From: Gelatoporia subvermispora B
Lineage: Eukaryota > Basidiomycota > Agaricomycetes > Polyporales > Gelatoporiaceae
Assembly: GCA_000320605.2 (NCBI GenBank)
Contig: KB445798.1
Coordinates: forward strand, 500,439 to 564,438
DNA length: 64,000 bases
Direction of reading: 5' to 3'
The notes beneath the pieces are model-generated. The model did not search any database, was not told where the DNA came from, and saw only the letters and a list, made by a program, of their open reading frames with translations. The position numbers were made by a program, and so were the translations under genes. Shown in pieces: positions 48,038 through 58,572 of this stretch (its first letter is position 1; each line of letters opens with the position of its first letter).

Positions 48038-49540
48038 ATGGGCAACAGTGACTTCGACCAACCAGCAGGACTTGTAGGGGCAACAGTCACTGATGGCACA
48101 TTCTCTTCGTGCTAGGGTTCGTTTGCGGCACTCACACCAGACGGCATAGGCACAACTCTGTCATCAGTCGGCGTGGTGGTACGGGGCCCCCCTTTAGTTA
48201 CCCTGTGGCGCAATGTGAGTACTCCTTGCAAAGCTAACACTCGGGATTACTCACTTTGACTTCTTGGTGGACTTGCGCTTAGGTGGCTTCCTCGTGATCG
48301 ACAAACAGTGGCAGGATTTCAGCAGCGTATGGGAACAGAAGATAGGTGCCTTGACTCGCAGACCAAAGGTGAGCTTATATGTCGATCTCTGCACGCATGT
48401 GAAAATTCACATTTCGACCGACCGTCAGGTCTGCCGCCGCGGATGCCCAAATTTGGCGGTCCTGTCACGATTCAAACTGACATATCCTTTCCGACGCCGG
48501 CTGATGACACCCCGGTTTAATCTGCAACTTCCAGGTGGGCCAATAGTCGCCCTCCAGCATCCGCGCCGCCATGTTCACCCGCTTTTGGTGGCGCGCATTT
48601 CCGGCTTCCGCAGTGTTGCATGGCCGGCTGACAACGACCCTGGTCAGAGACTGCATGATGCCCGACGGAGCTGGTCAGCCTCGAGGCTGACAGCGACCTT
48701 AAGTCCAACCACTCAACCACGCACCAGTTCACAACTTAAACTCATATTTTCTGTCCCACCAGAAGCATGTCATTTATTCGAGGTGTGTATGTCACTCGGC
48801 CCATGCCCATCGCTCTGACCTAGCACAGGCAAAGATGGACAATTTGTTCGCGAGCTGTGGCCTGCCCCACTCCCCCGGTGCGGTGTTGCTGTCGAACAGT
48901 TATTGCAGGACCTGTGGCACATCATGCCATCGGAGTACGACCAGTTATCATTGTGGGCTACATTGCAGGCCCCGGACGAGGGGGACCATCACACTGGTCC
49001 TTGCCACCATTACATGCTCACGTACTTGAGCCCTTCGCCTGGCCAGGCCGTCGTCCAGGTTAAAGTTCACGTCCAAGGGTTCCTGGGCTCTTTCAATGTG
49101 AAGACTTTAGGTGATTGGAACAGGGACGCTGTTCCTTGTTCCTAGCATCTCGGTGACTGTCAACATTCTGACTAGGTCTGAACACCACCTTCCGAGAGCC
49201 AAGCAGCACATTACATTGATAGGAGGGAACGACCGAGCACAGGAGGCATTTGCCGTGCAGTGGCATGCTGTCCGCGAACTACAGAGCTTTGTGAGCGACT
49301 CATTAGGGGAGCAGTCTCTGGCCGAAGAAGTCACAGAAGGCAAACTCACCTTCGCCCGCCCAGTTTTTAGTCGGGTCAGTATCGATGTCCTTGTGTAACA
49401 CGAAGCTCATTTCCATCCCAGATCACTCCCGTACACCCCCCCCCCCCCCGGAATTCAATTAACATCTCTCGACGGTCCCTCAGGCTGTGCCCGCAGATAC
49501 ACCAACGGTCGCAAATGGGTAGTCGCACACCACATTGGGG
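48038..49540 (+). pseudogene. 5' part of an unknown gene interrupted by the KDZ element
   Basis: Exon-like blocks from a candidate ATG at 48038: MGNSDFDQPAGL joined across an intron to GSFAALTPDGIGTTLSSVGV; PPRMPKFGGPVTIQTDISF; DGQFVRELWPAPLPRCGVAV; QDLWHIMPSEYDQLSLWATL; QAVVQVKVHVQGFLGSFNVK; NDRAQEAFAVQWHAVRELQS; and finally RRYTNGRKW at 49492-49518. I recognise no family, and some joins do not keep phase, so exon limits are approximate. A GTAGTC donor at 49519 opens an intron into which the transposon has gone. The continuation is at 61593-62045. It is uncertain whether it is still expressed. Confidence 0.45.
49436..49449. repeat. Homopolymer of 14 C
   Basis: An uninterrupted C run just before a GGAATTC. 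It probably lies in an intron or untranslated stretch of the interrupted gene, and is prone to slippage and sequencing error. Confidence 0.9.
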
Positions 49541-49549
49541 GAGTGACCT

Positions 49550-49575
49550 CGTATTGTCAGATGCATCCTACACGA
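49550..49575. repeat. Left terminal inverted-repeat arm of the KDZ element
   Basis: Matches the reverse complement of 61551-61576 at 21 of 26 positions, with a 10-nt perfect core CAGATGCATC and a shared ACACGA at the inner end. Confidence 0.7.
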
Positions 49576-49965
49576 CGAAATTGGCCTTGTAGGTGCATCT
49601 GTACCAGTTCATTCCGGCCCCGTGTTGAACAGGTGCATCTGTTCACTGGCAGTGTTGCGGATGCATCTGTTCAAACCTCACGTGAGTTGCCTCATCAGCA
49701 TGCGGATGCATCTGTCCGCTGCGCACGCGATGCATCTTCTGTTGCGCAGGTGCATCCATTGCACTGAACAGATGCATCTACCACATGAAACCGCTCCGCC
49801 CGCGTAAAAAGAGCGTGGCGACTGACTCGATCCACTTACTTAGAGACCACACAAGTAGTTTCCTTCGGCGCATACCCACTATACTATAGCACTATGCAGT
49901 TCATAGGCATATAGGCTTTCTCAGCTGTACTAACACTCACACCGAACGCCGGATGCACCTGTCCC
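49559..49965. repeat. Left subterminal cluster of GATGCATC/GGTGCATCTGT motifs
   Basis: At least nine copies of the (A/G)TGCATC word family between 49559 and 49960, most followed by TGT or TG, spaced about 15-45 nt apart. Subterminal motif clusters of this sort usually bind the transposase. The motif core ATGCAT is palindromic. Confidence 0.7.
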
Positions 49966-50190
49966 GACTCCCGTACCGATCCCAATTGAATTGACTGTCA
50001 CACAATACATCTAATCGATTTCCTTCACGCTGCCACATACCCCCACTAATCCTTCCGAGTGAAGCAACGCATCGTATATATCGATGCGTCCATTGAATCG
50101 ACCCTTCGCATCTTGCAACAGACAGTGATACCTTGCCGCTTGCCTATCCCTTCCGTCAGTGTTGTCTACTACGTGATCTGATCAGGTTTC

Positions 50191-53100
50191 TTACCTCCGA
50201 CCGTACGATGCATGCGCAAGTCGTCCCCTCCTCTCCCATTCTCCGCTCCTTTGATGCCAATCTTGTGTCCAGTGCTCAAAGAAGCGCACCGTCCGACGCA
50301 TTTTCTCTTCTAGCAATAATTTCTGCTCTGTCCAATGCGCCTTGAGGGCGTTTCTTCGGAACCAATGCACCCTCAACGCTATGTCCAATAGTTAGCACTC
50401 TGTTGGTGGCCGGTATTCAGTGTACTTGCCATCTGACATGAAGTCCTTCAGAGCCGTGTCTTCCGACTCCTTCAACCATGACGCATCTTCCCAAATCCAA
50501 GAAGACGTCTTCCTGCTTTCTCCGAGTACTTGGTCTTCATCGCGCAGCGTGAATGCAACTAGATCGGATGCCTTCAGTTCCCGCAACTTGCAGTCCCCGG
50601 CTTGCTCCGCCAAGGCTAAGATGCGCTCGCGTGCTCGGCGGTATGTATCTGCGGCAAGCTCGATCGCTTCTCCCTGACGCTTGATGTGCTGGCGAGACCG
50701 CGTCATCGGCACTTGACCTGTCACCTCTCGTTGTTGATGTTTGAGGGAGAACTTGGTAATCAGGTGTACTCGGACCTCAGCGAGGGCGTCATTTGCCTGT
50801 CCCTCACGCAGACGTCTTTCCACATCTACCGCCTCTTTCATCCTGGCTGAGCGAATGAGGTCAGCATCCAGACTCGAAGGCAGGTCGATACGTATCGCGT
50901 CAAGCTGGTCCCTTTCCTCGCTACAAGTTCCCCGCCCACTTGACTGCACAGGTCCACTAGGCGGCTCGATGAGCATGTCAGCGCGCTGTCTGTCTTCTCC
51001 GTCTACACCTGCTTGCATCTCCAACCACGCCGCAGCCAACACAGGGATCAGAAACACGCTACGCAGTTTCTGCCACACGTCAAGTCGCGAGTAGAAGCGT
51101 TCGAGCTTTGCCTGTATGCTGTCGCTGACTTCGTCGTCTAAGGTATCACCATCGAGGTCCGCGATCAGCTCCACCCTACGGTCGTCAGCGCTGACATGTC
51201 ACACGAGATTCTAATACTCACCTAAGCTCCTCAAGTTCAATCCCCTCTTCGAGGACACCAATTAAACCTCGACGCTGTATACGAGATGTAGTGCTGGTCT
51301 CTTGATTCAAACGTGCGCTGATTTGTTTCTGGGACAATGCTGCGAGCACAAGTCAGCTCCGAACCACGGCCTCTCCATACCACGCACCGGCGTCTTTTTT
51401 GATTTCATATGGATTGTTCAATCCTTCGTGCGTTGCCAGATCCACCACTTTACGCAAGTAGTCCGCTTCTACCACCTTCCATTCTTGCACCTTGGATGCT
51501 GGCAATTTCTTTTCCAATTTTGTCACCTCCTCCGATAGCACGCTGGATTGCGTTACGGCCTCCTTGTGTTTCACGACTAGTGATCGTGCTGCCAGGCGGC
51601 TCATCAGTTGAGTACATATACAACCAAAGACACGTACCCATATCGTGTACCCTGCGCACATTCACGTCGGAATGGTGGTCATTGATTATATCGTGTCGAT
51701 GACCTGCCGCCATCTCCCGTGTGCGTGCTGCGAGTCCGTTGAGGATCGACCAGATTCGTTCAGGAGCTTCACCGTCAGTCATAGCCGCCCCCGGCATCCA
51801 ATAGTAAGAGAATTTATATCGGCATGAGGCTGTATGTGCAGGGAGATGGAACTTCCCTATCACCGAGAACGTCCTCGGGAATCGAACATGCTGGATTGAC
51901 AGTAACCGAGATCTGTTGGTCTCAAACCACTTCATCCGCTTCTGGAAATTCTTCCGGTATTGGCAATTGATGTCATAACCGGCAATGATCAGGAGGATGT
52001 TCATCCACCGCTGCAGTCCCGATATTGTAGCGAAGTCAACATTCGCAAACCTGTTGGCGCCATTATCTGCCTGCTATCTCTTGATCTAAACAGAAAACAT
52101 ACCTCTCACCCTTTTGCAGGTCCACTCCGCCACCTGGCAAAATAAACATATGCCTCGCGCAGCTGAGGCCCACTGTACCCGACACTCGACCTCCATAGCC
52201 TCCATAACCCATCGCGCCGAATTTATGGCACGTACTAGGCTAGCCCCGCGATCATTGACGATGTTTAAGCAGCGTGCGCACGGTCTCATGTCATGATAGC
52301 CACTCACCTCGCGCTCCAGAGGTCCTAAATCCCGTTGATACACCTTGAAGTCCTGCACGTTCGCAAAATATGCCGCGCCTTCAGTCAATGCAAAATCGTT
52401 TGGATCAGATGGCTTATCCCGCTGGTTTTGTTGAAAATTGCCATCCATTGTCGTGAAAATAGCCTCCAAATATCTATACGGCGTTAGCGAACATTTACTT
52501 CGGGTACATCTGTCACGCACCGCAAGTGCTCGGGTCGTGATCGCCACCGCGGGTCCATATTCATGCCTGGTTGCGGGCAAGATGGACACAAGACCGCTAG
52601 GCATCCGGCGGCCAACTCTCGCACGGGTTCCACGCCTGCCCGTTTCACAGCCCGGAGCCAAATAAACTCCTGCATCGAGGCTAGAAGCTCTCGATAGCGA
52701 TCCTATCAAACAGCTGGTCGACATGCAAAGCACCCGGATTATATGGGGAAACCTGCCAGCACTCACCGGAACACATTGAGGTTGAATATTGTTTGTTCGT
52801 CGCTGCAGATAACGATAGAAGTCCTGGGCTGGCAGCTGAGCCTGCAAAGCCAGGAGGTGGAAGTCCTTGAGAACCTCCACTGTGAATGCCGTCACCGGCT
52901 TCTCCCAAGTTGCCGGCCATAGACCATGTGAGATGAGTTGCAGTGCGGCTGGGGTGCTCTCTAGCTCATCATCCAAGCACGCACAGAAGCGAACACCAAT
53001 TTCATCCACGCCGTGACTGTGCACAATGGTCATTCGGCGGGGCTCTGGCAAAGCGGCCACGCACTTTTGTCCGCCATGGCCAAGGTCTATAATGAGACCC

Positions 53101-53778
53101 AAATTCCCCAATGATTTGCCTGCCCAAAAGCCTCGTCCGACCTCCCATTCCTCCTGACGGTGGAATGGCAGATGTTTGTGCATGATGACCGTGCATTTTT
53201 TGCAAAGCACGCGCGGCAGAAAACAGTCCACACACCTGTATGCACTCTCGCACGTCGTTACGGGAGCACACCCACTGTTTGACAGCTCGATTCTGCAGCC
53301 ACATTCCTGGCGAGCGGCTGCGCCCGGGGACTCTTCGCGCCCTAACCAAGTATGTAGCGCACGTTGCGCCCATTGGCCAACAAATTGACTGAGCCTGACC
53401 GAGCGTGGCTGAACCAGACGCATTCAGCTTTGGTAGAGCAATCGAGATGCTGCATGTGCTCACCTGCGTACCACGACGTGGCTCTAACGGCACCTCCGCA
53501 ACACCCACCGGTACCGACTGCTTGGCCTCATAAGGCATATCTGACAATTTCACGGTAGCGTCCTGTACGTCAGCAGAAGGGGCCTCTCGCACCTGCTGGG
53601 ATCCACTTTCTCGGATTTGCCCTGCTCGTTTGCTCAAGCTGCCCCACACATCGAATCGCCGTGAGTTGGGACGTTGAGAGGCTTGGCGACCTCGAGCAGA
53701 CTTGTCAAATGTACCAGTCAGACTGCTGGTGGTGCTGGGGCCGCTTTTCTTGCGTGAACGGGGTGTTGGGAAGCGCAT
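50191..53778 (-). CDS. KDZ (Kyakuja-Dileera-Zisupton) transposase with CxC2 cysteine cluster; C-terminal tail cut by a stop
   Basis: DDE-type transposase. MRFPTPRSRKKSGPS starts a basic N-terminus. The CxC2-like zinc cluster reads QECGCRIELSNSGC, then YRCVDCFLPRVLCKKCTV and MHKHLPFHRQEEW. First catalytic Asp: TTMDGNFQQNQRDKPSDPND. After a 68-nt intron comes CHKFGAMGYGGYGGRVSGTV then LSCARHMFILPGGGVDLQKG. Second Asp: IIAGYDINCQYRKNFQKR. Catalytic Glu: DGEAPERIWSILNGLAARTR. The core is open throughout, so catalysis may be intact. In the C-terminal helical extension, a TAA at 50392-50394 lies in frame between RPPTEC and LLDIALRVHWFRR, removing about 66 residues (a C-to-T change from CAA is one explanation). 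It drives movement of the surrounding element. Confidence 0.85.
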
Positions 53779-54229
53779 GATAATAACTACAGCTGAGCCA
53801 TAGACTGAGAGGCGACACCTGAACCTGACGTGCGTCAAACTTTTCGCTGGCGCTTCTCGGACTGCCAGGCGCTTGCCTTCAGATGGGCGGCTATGCCATT
53901 GTGGCGCCTCCGTCAAACATTTTGTGCGCGACATTCCACACTGTACTCCAGTGGTAACATCGTCAGGAGGGTCTCAAAATCTTCCTTATGCTTGCCCCGG
54001 ATGACCTGACAACTTTATTTTGTATGTTTTAATGACAGCCAATTGGGCTCAAGCGACGAGTTTTCGGGGACGTTATTGACTGCAGAACGCGTTCTAACTT
54101 GCAGTGGCGCACCTCACCCACCTTCCACCACAACTCAAAATCGGACATATCCAGCCACACCACCTGCTACACACGCCAATACACCCTAAGCAGCAGCAAA
54201 CACTGTTCTGAAGTCTTCTGCGACTCAAT

Positions 54230-54942
54230 GGGCTCCTCATATGAAAGGTATATCCTCTACATTACCTCCTAATCACCGCTTACACTGCCTAGAAATGCCG
54301 AAGCTCGTCGGGAGTACCAACGTCACTACAATGCTGTACATCGTATAGGGCGTCGGAAGATAAGCAAGGAAGATCGGGAGGTGCGACAGGAGATGCGCCG
54401 CTTGGAATTAGATGGCGAGAGGCCGTCAGTTCTTTCCTTTCTTTCATACCAAGCCAACTGAATTCATACCATTTGTGTAGAACATATCATAATGACATTA
54501 TCCGCAAGTACCCCATACGCGACACCGAGTGTACCCTCGCTATGCATCACAGTGAAGCCAGAGTCTGGCAGGCACTATGCGAGGACTTGCATCATCGCAA
54601 GGGACTTGGCGGCGAGTGGAAGGAAGAGTTTTTGCAAGATATCTGCCGCGAGCTCGACAACTGTGTCTCCGATGCTCGTTCTCGCATTGACCGGGACCCA
54701 GATGATGCTTCAATATTACACCAGCAACGACGCCGGGTCGCGGTGTATTACCAATTTCGTGATCTCTTGTCTCAGGGTGAGCTCGTCTTAAGTTACGCTG
54801 GAAGGGATGTGGCCTTGGTCATACAGCGCAGATGGCATGTGACTCTCCAATTCGCTCATTTCATTCTAGTTTTAACCTCCTGCCATTTCAGCGTGAATTT
54901 GCGTACCCTACGACAGAAGTTTGGGATATGAATTACAATTAG
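54230..54942 (+). CDS. KDZ cargo gene 1, basic helical protein of unknown function
   Basis: Short first exon MGSSYER joins across an intron to NAEARREYQRHYNAVHRIGR, then RLELDGERP-TYHNDIIRKY and WKEEFLQDICRELDNCVS, ending QREFAYPTTEVWDMNYN and TAG (54940-54942). All four joins keep phase, so this is a real gene structure. Charged, helix-rich, about 170 residues. No family recognised. It lies divergent from the transposase, about 450 nt from its start, and probably shares a promoter region with it. Confidence 0.65.
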
Positions 54943-55220
54943 GATGACAGTTACATAAAGCTACGGTGCGACTGAGGCCGAGAGTCACCCATTTACATGA
55001 TCGATGATGCATATGTAAATCCGCCTCCATGTAACACTGGCTCTCTGATGTAGTCGATACAATGACATATGTCGGAGGGCGCATGACATAACCTCGTTGT
55101 GGCAACACAGCGGCGTGCCCGATCTGGATCGCCACGACAGAATTTGAACTTGTCGCTACACCACTTCTATCCTTCACTCATCCGCATCGCTGCACACTAC
55201 CATCTACTCTATCATTAGCC

Positions 55221-55628
55221 ATGCCTCCTTCCAACTTTGGACGACTCAGCCGTGCGGAGGCCGAGCTTCTCGAGCGCGAGTTCGCTTCACCTCAAGTTCA
55301 ATTTTGGCTCGCATCCGGCCAACCAGGCCGCATTCGCCAAGTCGCAAACCATATTATCCACCAATATGTCTCTGAACTTGGTGATCCTCTGAATGCCGAA
55401 TCCGATACGGAATTCGAGGAGCGCAAGGGGACCCTGAGGAATCGGGCAGCAAGAACCCGACTTATTCGGCGCCTTGACGAGACTGACCAGGACTGCAGAA
55501 TTCGCCTTCAAGGCATTCCCGGGGTATGTACTGTCCGTGCCATCTGTACTATTACTGACCATGTAATCAGTTTATCCACACATGGGTCCAATATCGAGTT
55601 CAGCATGATGCTAGTCGCGGCCAGTGAC
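55221..55628 (+). CDS. KDZ cargo gene 2, truncated paralogue of cargo gene 3
   Basis: MPPSNFGRLSRAEAELLERE opens a helical domain; one 47-nt intron joins to FIHTWVQYRVQHDASRGQ and TGA. It aligns along its length with the N-terminal domain of the next gene (LSRAEAELLEREFAS versus LPNESDLLDREYASHEVQ, and FIHTWVQY versus RIYTWVKYQ), then stops. It looks like an old tandem duplication in which this copy lost the C-terminal part. Function unknown. Confidence 0.62.
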
Positions 55629-56036
55629 CCGAGTGCTTCAATATCCGTGTGACGGACACCTTCCGGCGGGTAACAACTCAAACTAAAGCCGTATACAATA
55701 TGTGGGGAAGGGGGGTGTTTGAGACGGCAGTCGGGGGATCCATAATTTGCGTAGTACCTTGACCAAACATGAAAGAATGCCTGTATCATAAAAAATCAGT
55801 GCCTCGTCCAGTTTGAACGCGTCTGTTGTGATTTGGCTATGGACGGCAGCTCCGTGCTGAAATTGGCAAGTTCCCCATGTCAGCAAATGCTCGTGCGCAG
55901 GGGCCCGATCTCTCCCGAGTGAAGTCAGCCGCACGCCGCGCGCTGAGTGTTTTTGCCTCTGCGTCTGCCACCTGGACGACCATACAAGAGATTACTTCTT
56001 GTCTCCACTCGCTACAACTTCGCCGCACGTGTCGAC

Positions 56037-57204
56037 ATGGGTGAAACAAAATGGTTGCCAAACGAAAGTGACCTACTTGATAGGGAGTATGCAAGCCACG
56101 AGGTCCAGAGTATCCTAGCGACCGGCGAAATCGGCAGTCTGCGCAAGGCGGCCAACTTCATTGCAATGAAATACGAAAAAGTGCTAGGGAAGCTACGACC
56201 GGCAGAAACAGAGGCCGACTTTGTGGTCCGGAAAGCGTCATTCAAGTCTCGTACTACTCGAGCCAAGATGACCATTCTCCCGGCGGAGACCCCCGAAGAA
56301 TATGCGACTAGAATGAAAGGCATCGCGACGGTGGGTGCCATGGTTCCTCTCAAGAACTGAGTGAGCTGATAGCATGGACAGCGCATTTACACCTGGGTCA
56401 AATATCAAAGTGACGGTCGCGTCTCAAGAGCTCCTCCGTCGCTTGAGGACGCGCCAGTGCAGCACGTGCATCGCCTAACAGGCTGGGACGTCTACAAGCG
56501 AGAGCGCGGGAGCGTCCTCACTGCAGAGGGTATAACAGTGACGCCTGGGGCAATTCAGGAATGGACAGCTTTGGCGAGGGCGGAGTTCGAGGCATTGAGC
56601 CAGGACATCAAAGTGGGTTGGAAGAAAAAGGCAGACGAGGAGAACGGGGCCAATGAGGAGCGACAGGAAGCAAAGAACACCATCTCGTTAGAAGCACCTG
56701 ATGAAGAAACCATAGCGAAACGTGACACAGAATGTATCAAGTGAGTCTGGCGTTCACGGACCGCGATTCAATCTAAGTCCCCCGGTGTAGGCATCTTTGC
56801 AGACTCGAAGATCAGATCAATAACGTCCTCCAGAAAGTCAATGTGAGGACTGGATACGTCAGCTTCTCCATCACAGGAGGAATTAACCAAAATGGTCGCT
56901 TGCGAGCATTCATGTACGTCCAAAGGATGATATACCAGCACTGTCCTGATACCCAGAGCAGAAAATGTGCCGGTAGAGATAAATACGGCAGGGACTTCGA
57001 GCAGAAACTCGAGGGACTAGGCGAGCGGATCCTCGAGCGACTGTGCAACTTGTTTGAGGCTTTCATGATAGATTGTTTCGAGTGTGAGTCCAGATCTACA
57101 GAGATGCCACAGGAAAACTTATGTGTTAAGCAGGGGAGGCCGAGAAGGAGAGTGAGAACAACGAAGGCGAGCCGAAGACGCCGCCGGAAGTGAGCTGGCA
57201 TTAG
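56037..57204 (+). CDS. KDZ cargo gene 3, HMG-box-like protein
   Basis: MGETKWLPNESDLLDREYAS starts the domain shared with cargo gene 2. After an intron ending at RIYTWVKYQSDGRVS follows HRLTGWDVYKRERGSVLTAE then IQEWTALARAEFEALSQDIK and VGWKKKADEENG. This pattern (W-x-x-Y/F then W-x2-L then W-KKKA) resembles a fungal HMG-box, so DNA binding is plausible. The C-terminal part ILERLCNLFEAFMIDCFE joins to an acidic tail ending KTPPEVSWH before TAG (57202-57204). Only this stop separates it from the next Ser/Thr-rich open frame, which continues in the same phase. Comparable cargo genes might regulate or assist transposition; that is inference. Confidence 0.62.
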
Positions 57205-57315
57205 CGCCGTGGGACTGCATCAGAAGGAGTGCCGAGCTTGACCCGCTCGGACAGCGTGGTGTCTTCATCGAGCGTGGGCGCAACCAGCATTTCCGGCGTA
57301 TCAACAGCTAGTACT

Positions 57316-58152
57316 ATGGGATCCACTGCAAGCATTTCCGGCTTATCGACCGTCAGTACTACTGCCTCCACTGTGTCCCAAGAGTCTAGCACGCCAACTG
57401 AATCAAGTGCCGGCGCCTCGATGACACTCGCCGCCCACACAAGTGCGGCTTCAGGAAACGCTGTGCTGCCATCCTCGCTGTGCGAAAACATCGCCCTTGT
57501 TGTCCACTCAGGGGACACCGCGACTCCTGCAAAGTCACTAGACTCAAACGTGCGACCAGGAACACTCGGTCCATCGACACCGTCATCCCGATCCAGCTCT
57601 ACGCCCAAGGTGCCCAAGCACTTCAGTCCGTTCAAATCCGTGTCTACGGTCAACCCTGAAGCGGATGAGCCAACGCCACGGCCCCTTAAGCCGTTTAGTC
57701 CTTTCAAGTCGGTGCCAGGCGAGTCGGGTGCAAGACTTACGACACCAGTGAAGCTGTCCATTCACTCCAGCGCCAGTGTGGAACTCGCTTCACCAGGTAT
57801 TAACATAGCAGAGGGGACCACTCATCCAGTAACGCCAGTGAAGTTATCGCTGCAGGCGACGGCTGCAATAGAACCGCGCCGCACCGTACCTGGGGTCACA
57901 AGGGACCACGATGTGGCCACGTCGCGTCGGGGACGGGAGGAGCCAGTCACCGATAGAGTCGTCGAAGATGGAGATGCGACGCCGTGCCCACAGAAGATAA
58001 CCAGGGCAAAGACCAAAATGGTGTCAAAGGCGTCAAAGAACGTGGCACCAAAGGTGAGCCCTCGCAAGACGAGAAGTACTAAGCAGGATATCCAAGAGCG
58101 AGTGACACGGTCGCGCAAGGCGAGTGCTCGGGCTCTGCAGCAAGATCCGTAA
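57316..58152 (+). CDS. KDZ cargo gene 4, Ser/Thr-rich low-complexity protein (perhaps a continuation of gene 3)
   Basis: A 280-codon open frame with long Ser/Thr/Ala runs, then repeated short motifs HFSPFKSV and KPFSPFKSV, TPVKLSIHSS and TPVKLSLQ (SP/TP sites). A basic tail ITRAKTKMVSKASKNVAPKV ends SRKASARALQQDP. The frame runs upstream in phase to the TAG ending cargo gene 3, with no other stop, so the two could be one gene broken by a nonsense change. 57316 is the first ATG. Probably nuclear and disordered. No known family. Confidence 0.5.
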   Translation: MGSTASISGLSTVSTTASTVSQESSTPTESSAGASMTLAAHTSAASGNAVLPSSLCENIALVVHSGDTATPAKSLDSNVRPGTLGPSTPSSRSSSTPKVPKHFSPFKSVSTVNPEADEPTPRPLKPFSPFKSVPGESGARLTTPVKLSIHSSASVELASPGINIAEGTTHPVTPVKLSLQATAAIEPRRTVPGVTRDHDVATSRRGREEPVTDRVVEDGDATPCPQKITRAKTKMVSKASKNVAPKVSPRKTRSTKQDIQERVTRSRKASARALQQDP

Positions 58153-58378
58153 GTGCGGTCCACAAATACTGAACGAGGCGCAGGCTGATTCGGAGTGAAT
58201 ATAGCCTAGAGTCAATGCGAGCGAGCCGTAGCAAGTAGAATGCATAGAATAAGTAGAATGAGGATCATAGAACGGTGATCATAAGCAATAATAGTTACCT
58301 TGATATTATAGTTACATAAGCCACGCATGGCTGGTAGTGACGCGCCAAGGCGCTCGTGCGGGCGCTAAGGGACTGAAC

Positions 58379-58419
58379 AGATGCATCTTCCTCCTCGCAA
58401 ATGTGCAGGTGCATCTGTC
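58379..58419. repeat. Internal pair of GATGCATC/GGTGCATCTGT motifs
   Basis: ACAGATGCATCTTCC and CAGGTGCATCTGTCTCC repeat the words of the two subterminal clusters, about 9 kb from the left end and before cargo gene 5. They may be a fossil end of an earlier, shorter element or a promoter element. Confidence 0.5.
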
Positions 58420-58572
58420 TCCTCGTACCTTTCTGGAAATCAGTCGGCCGACAGGAACTGCCCCAATGATGTGCCCCAACGGAAAATTTCTGGGTCGGCC
58501 GACGAGAGAAGGGGGACGTGAAATGCTTGACCTCCCTTGCAGTCTCCTTCCCTCTTGCACTCGACCTTCAAG

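Noticed and set aside
57201..57761. Long minus-strand open frame opposite cargo gene 4
   Set aside because: A by-product of the low-complexity Ser/Thr coding sequence on the plus strand; no motif of its own.
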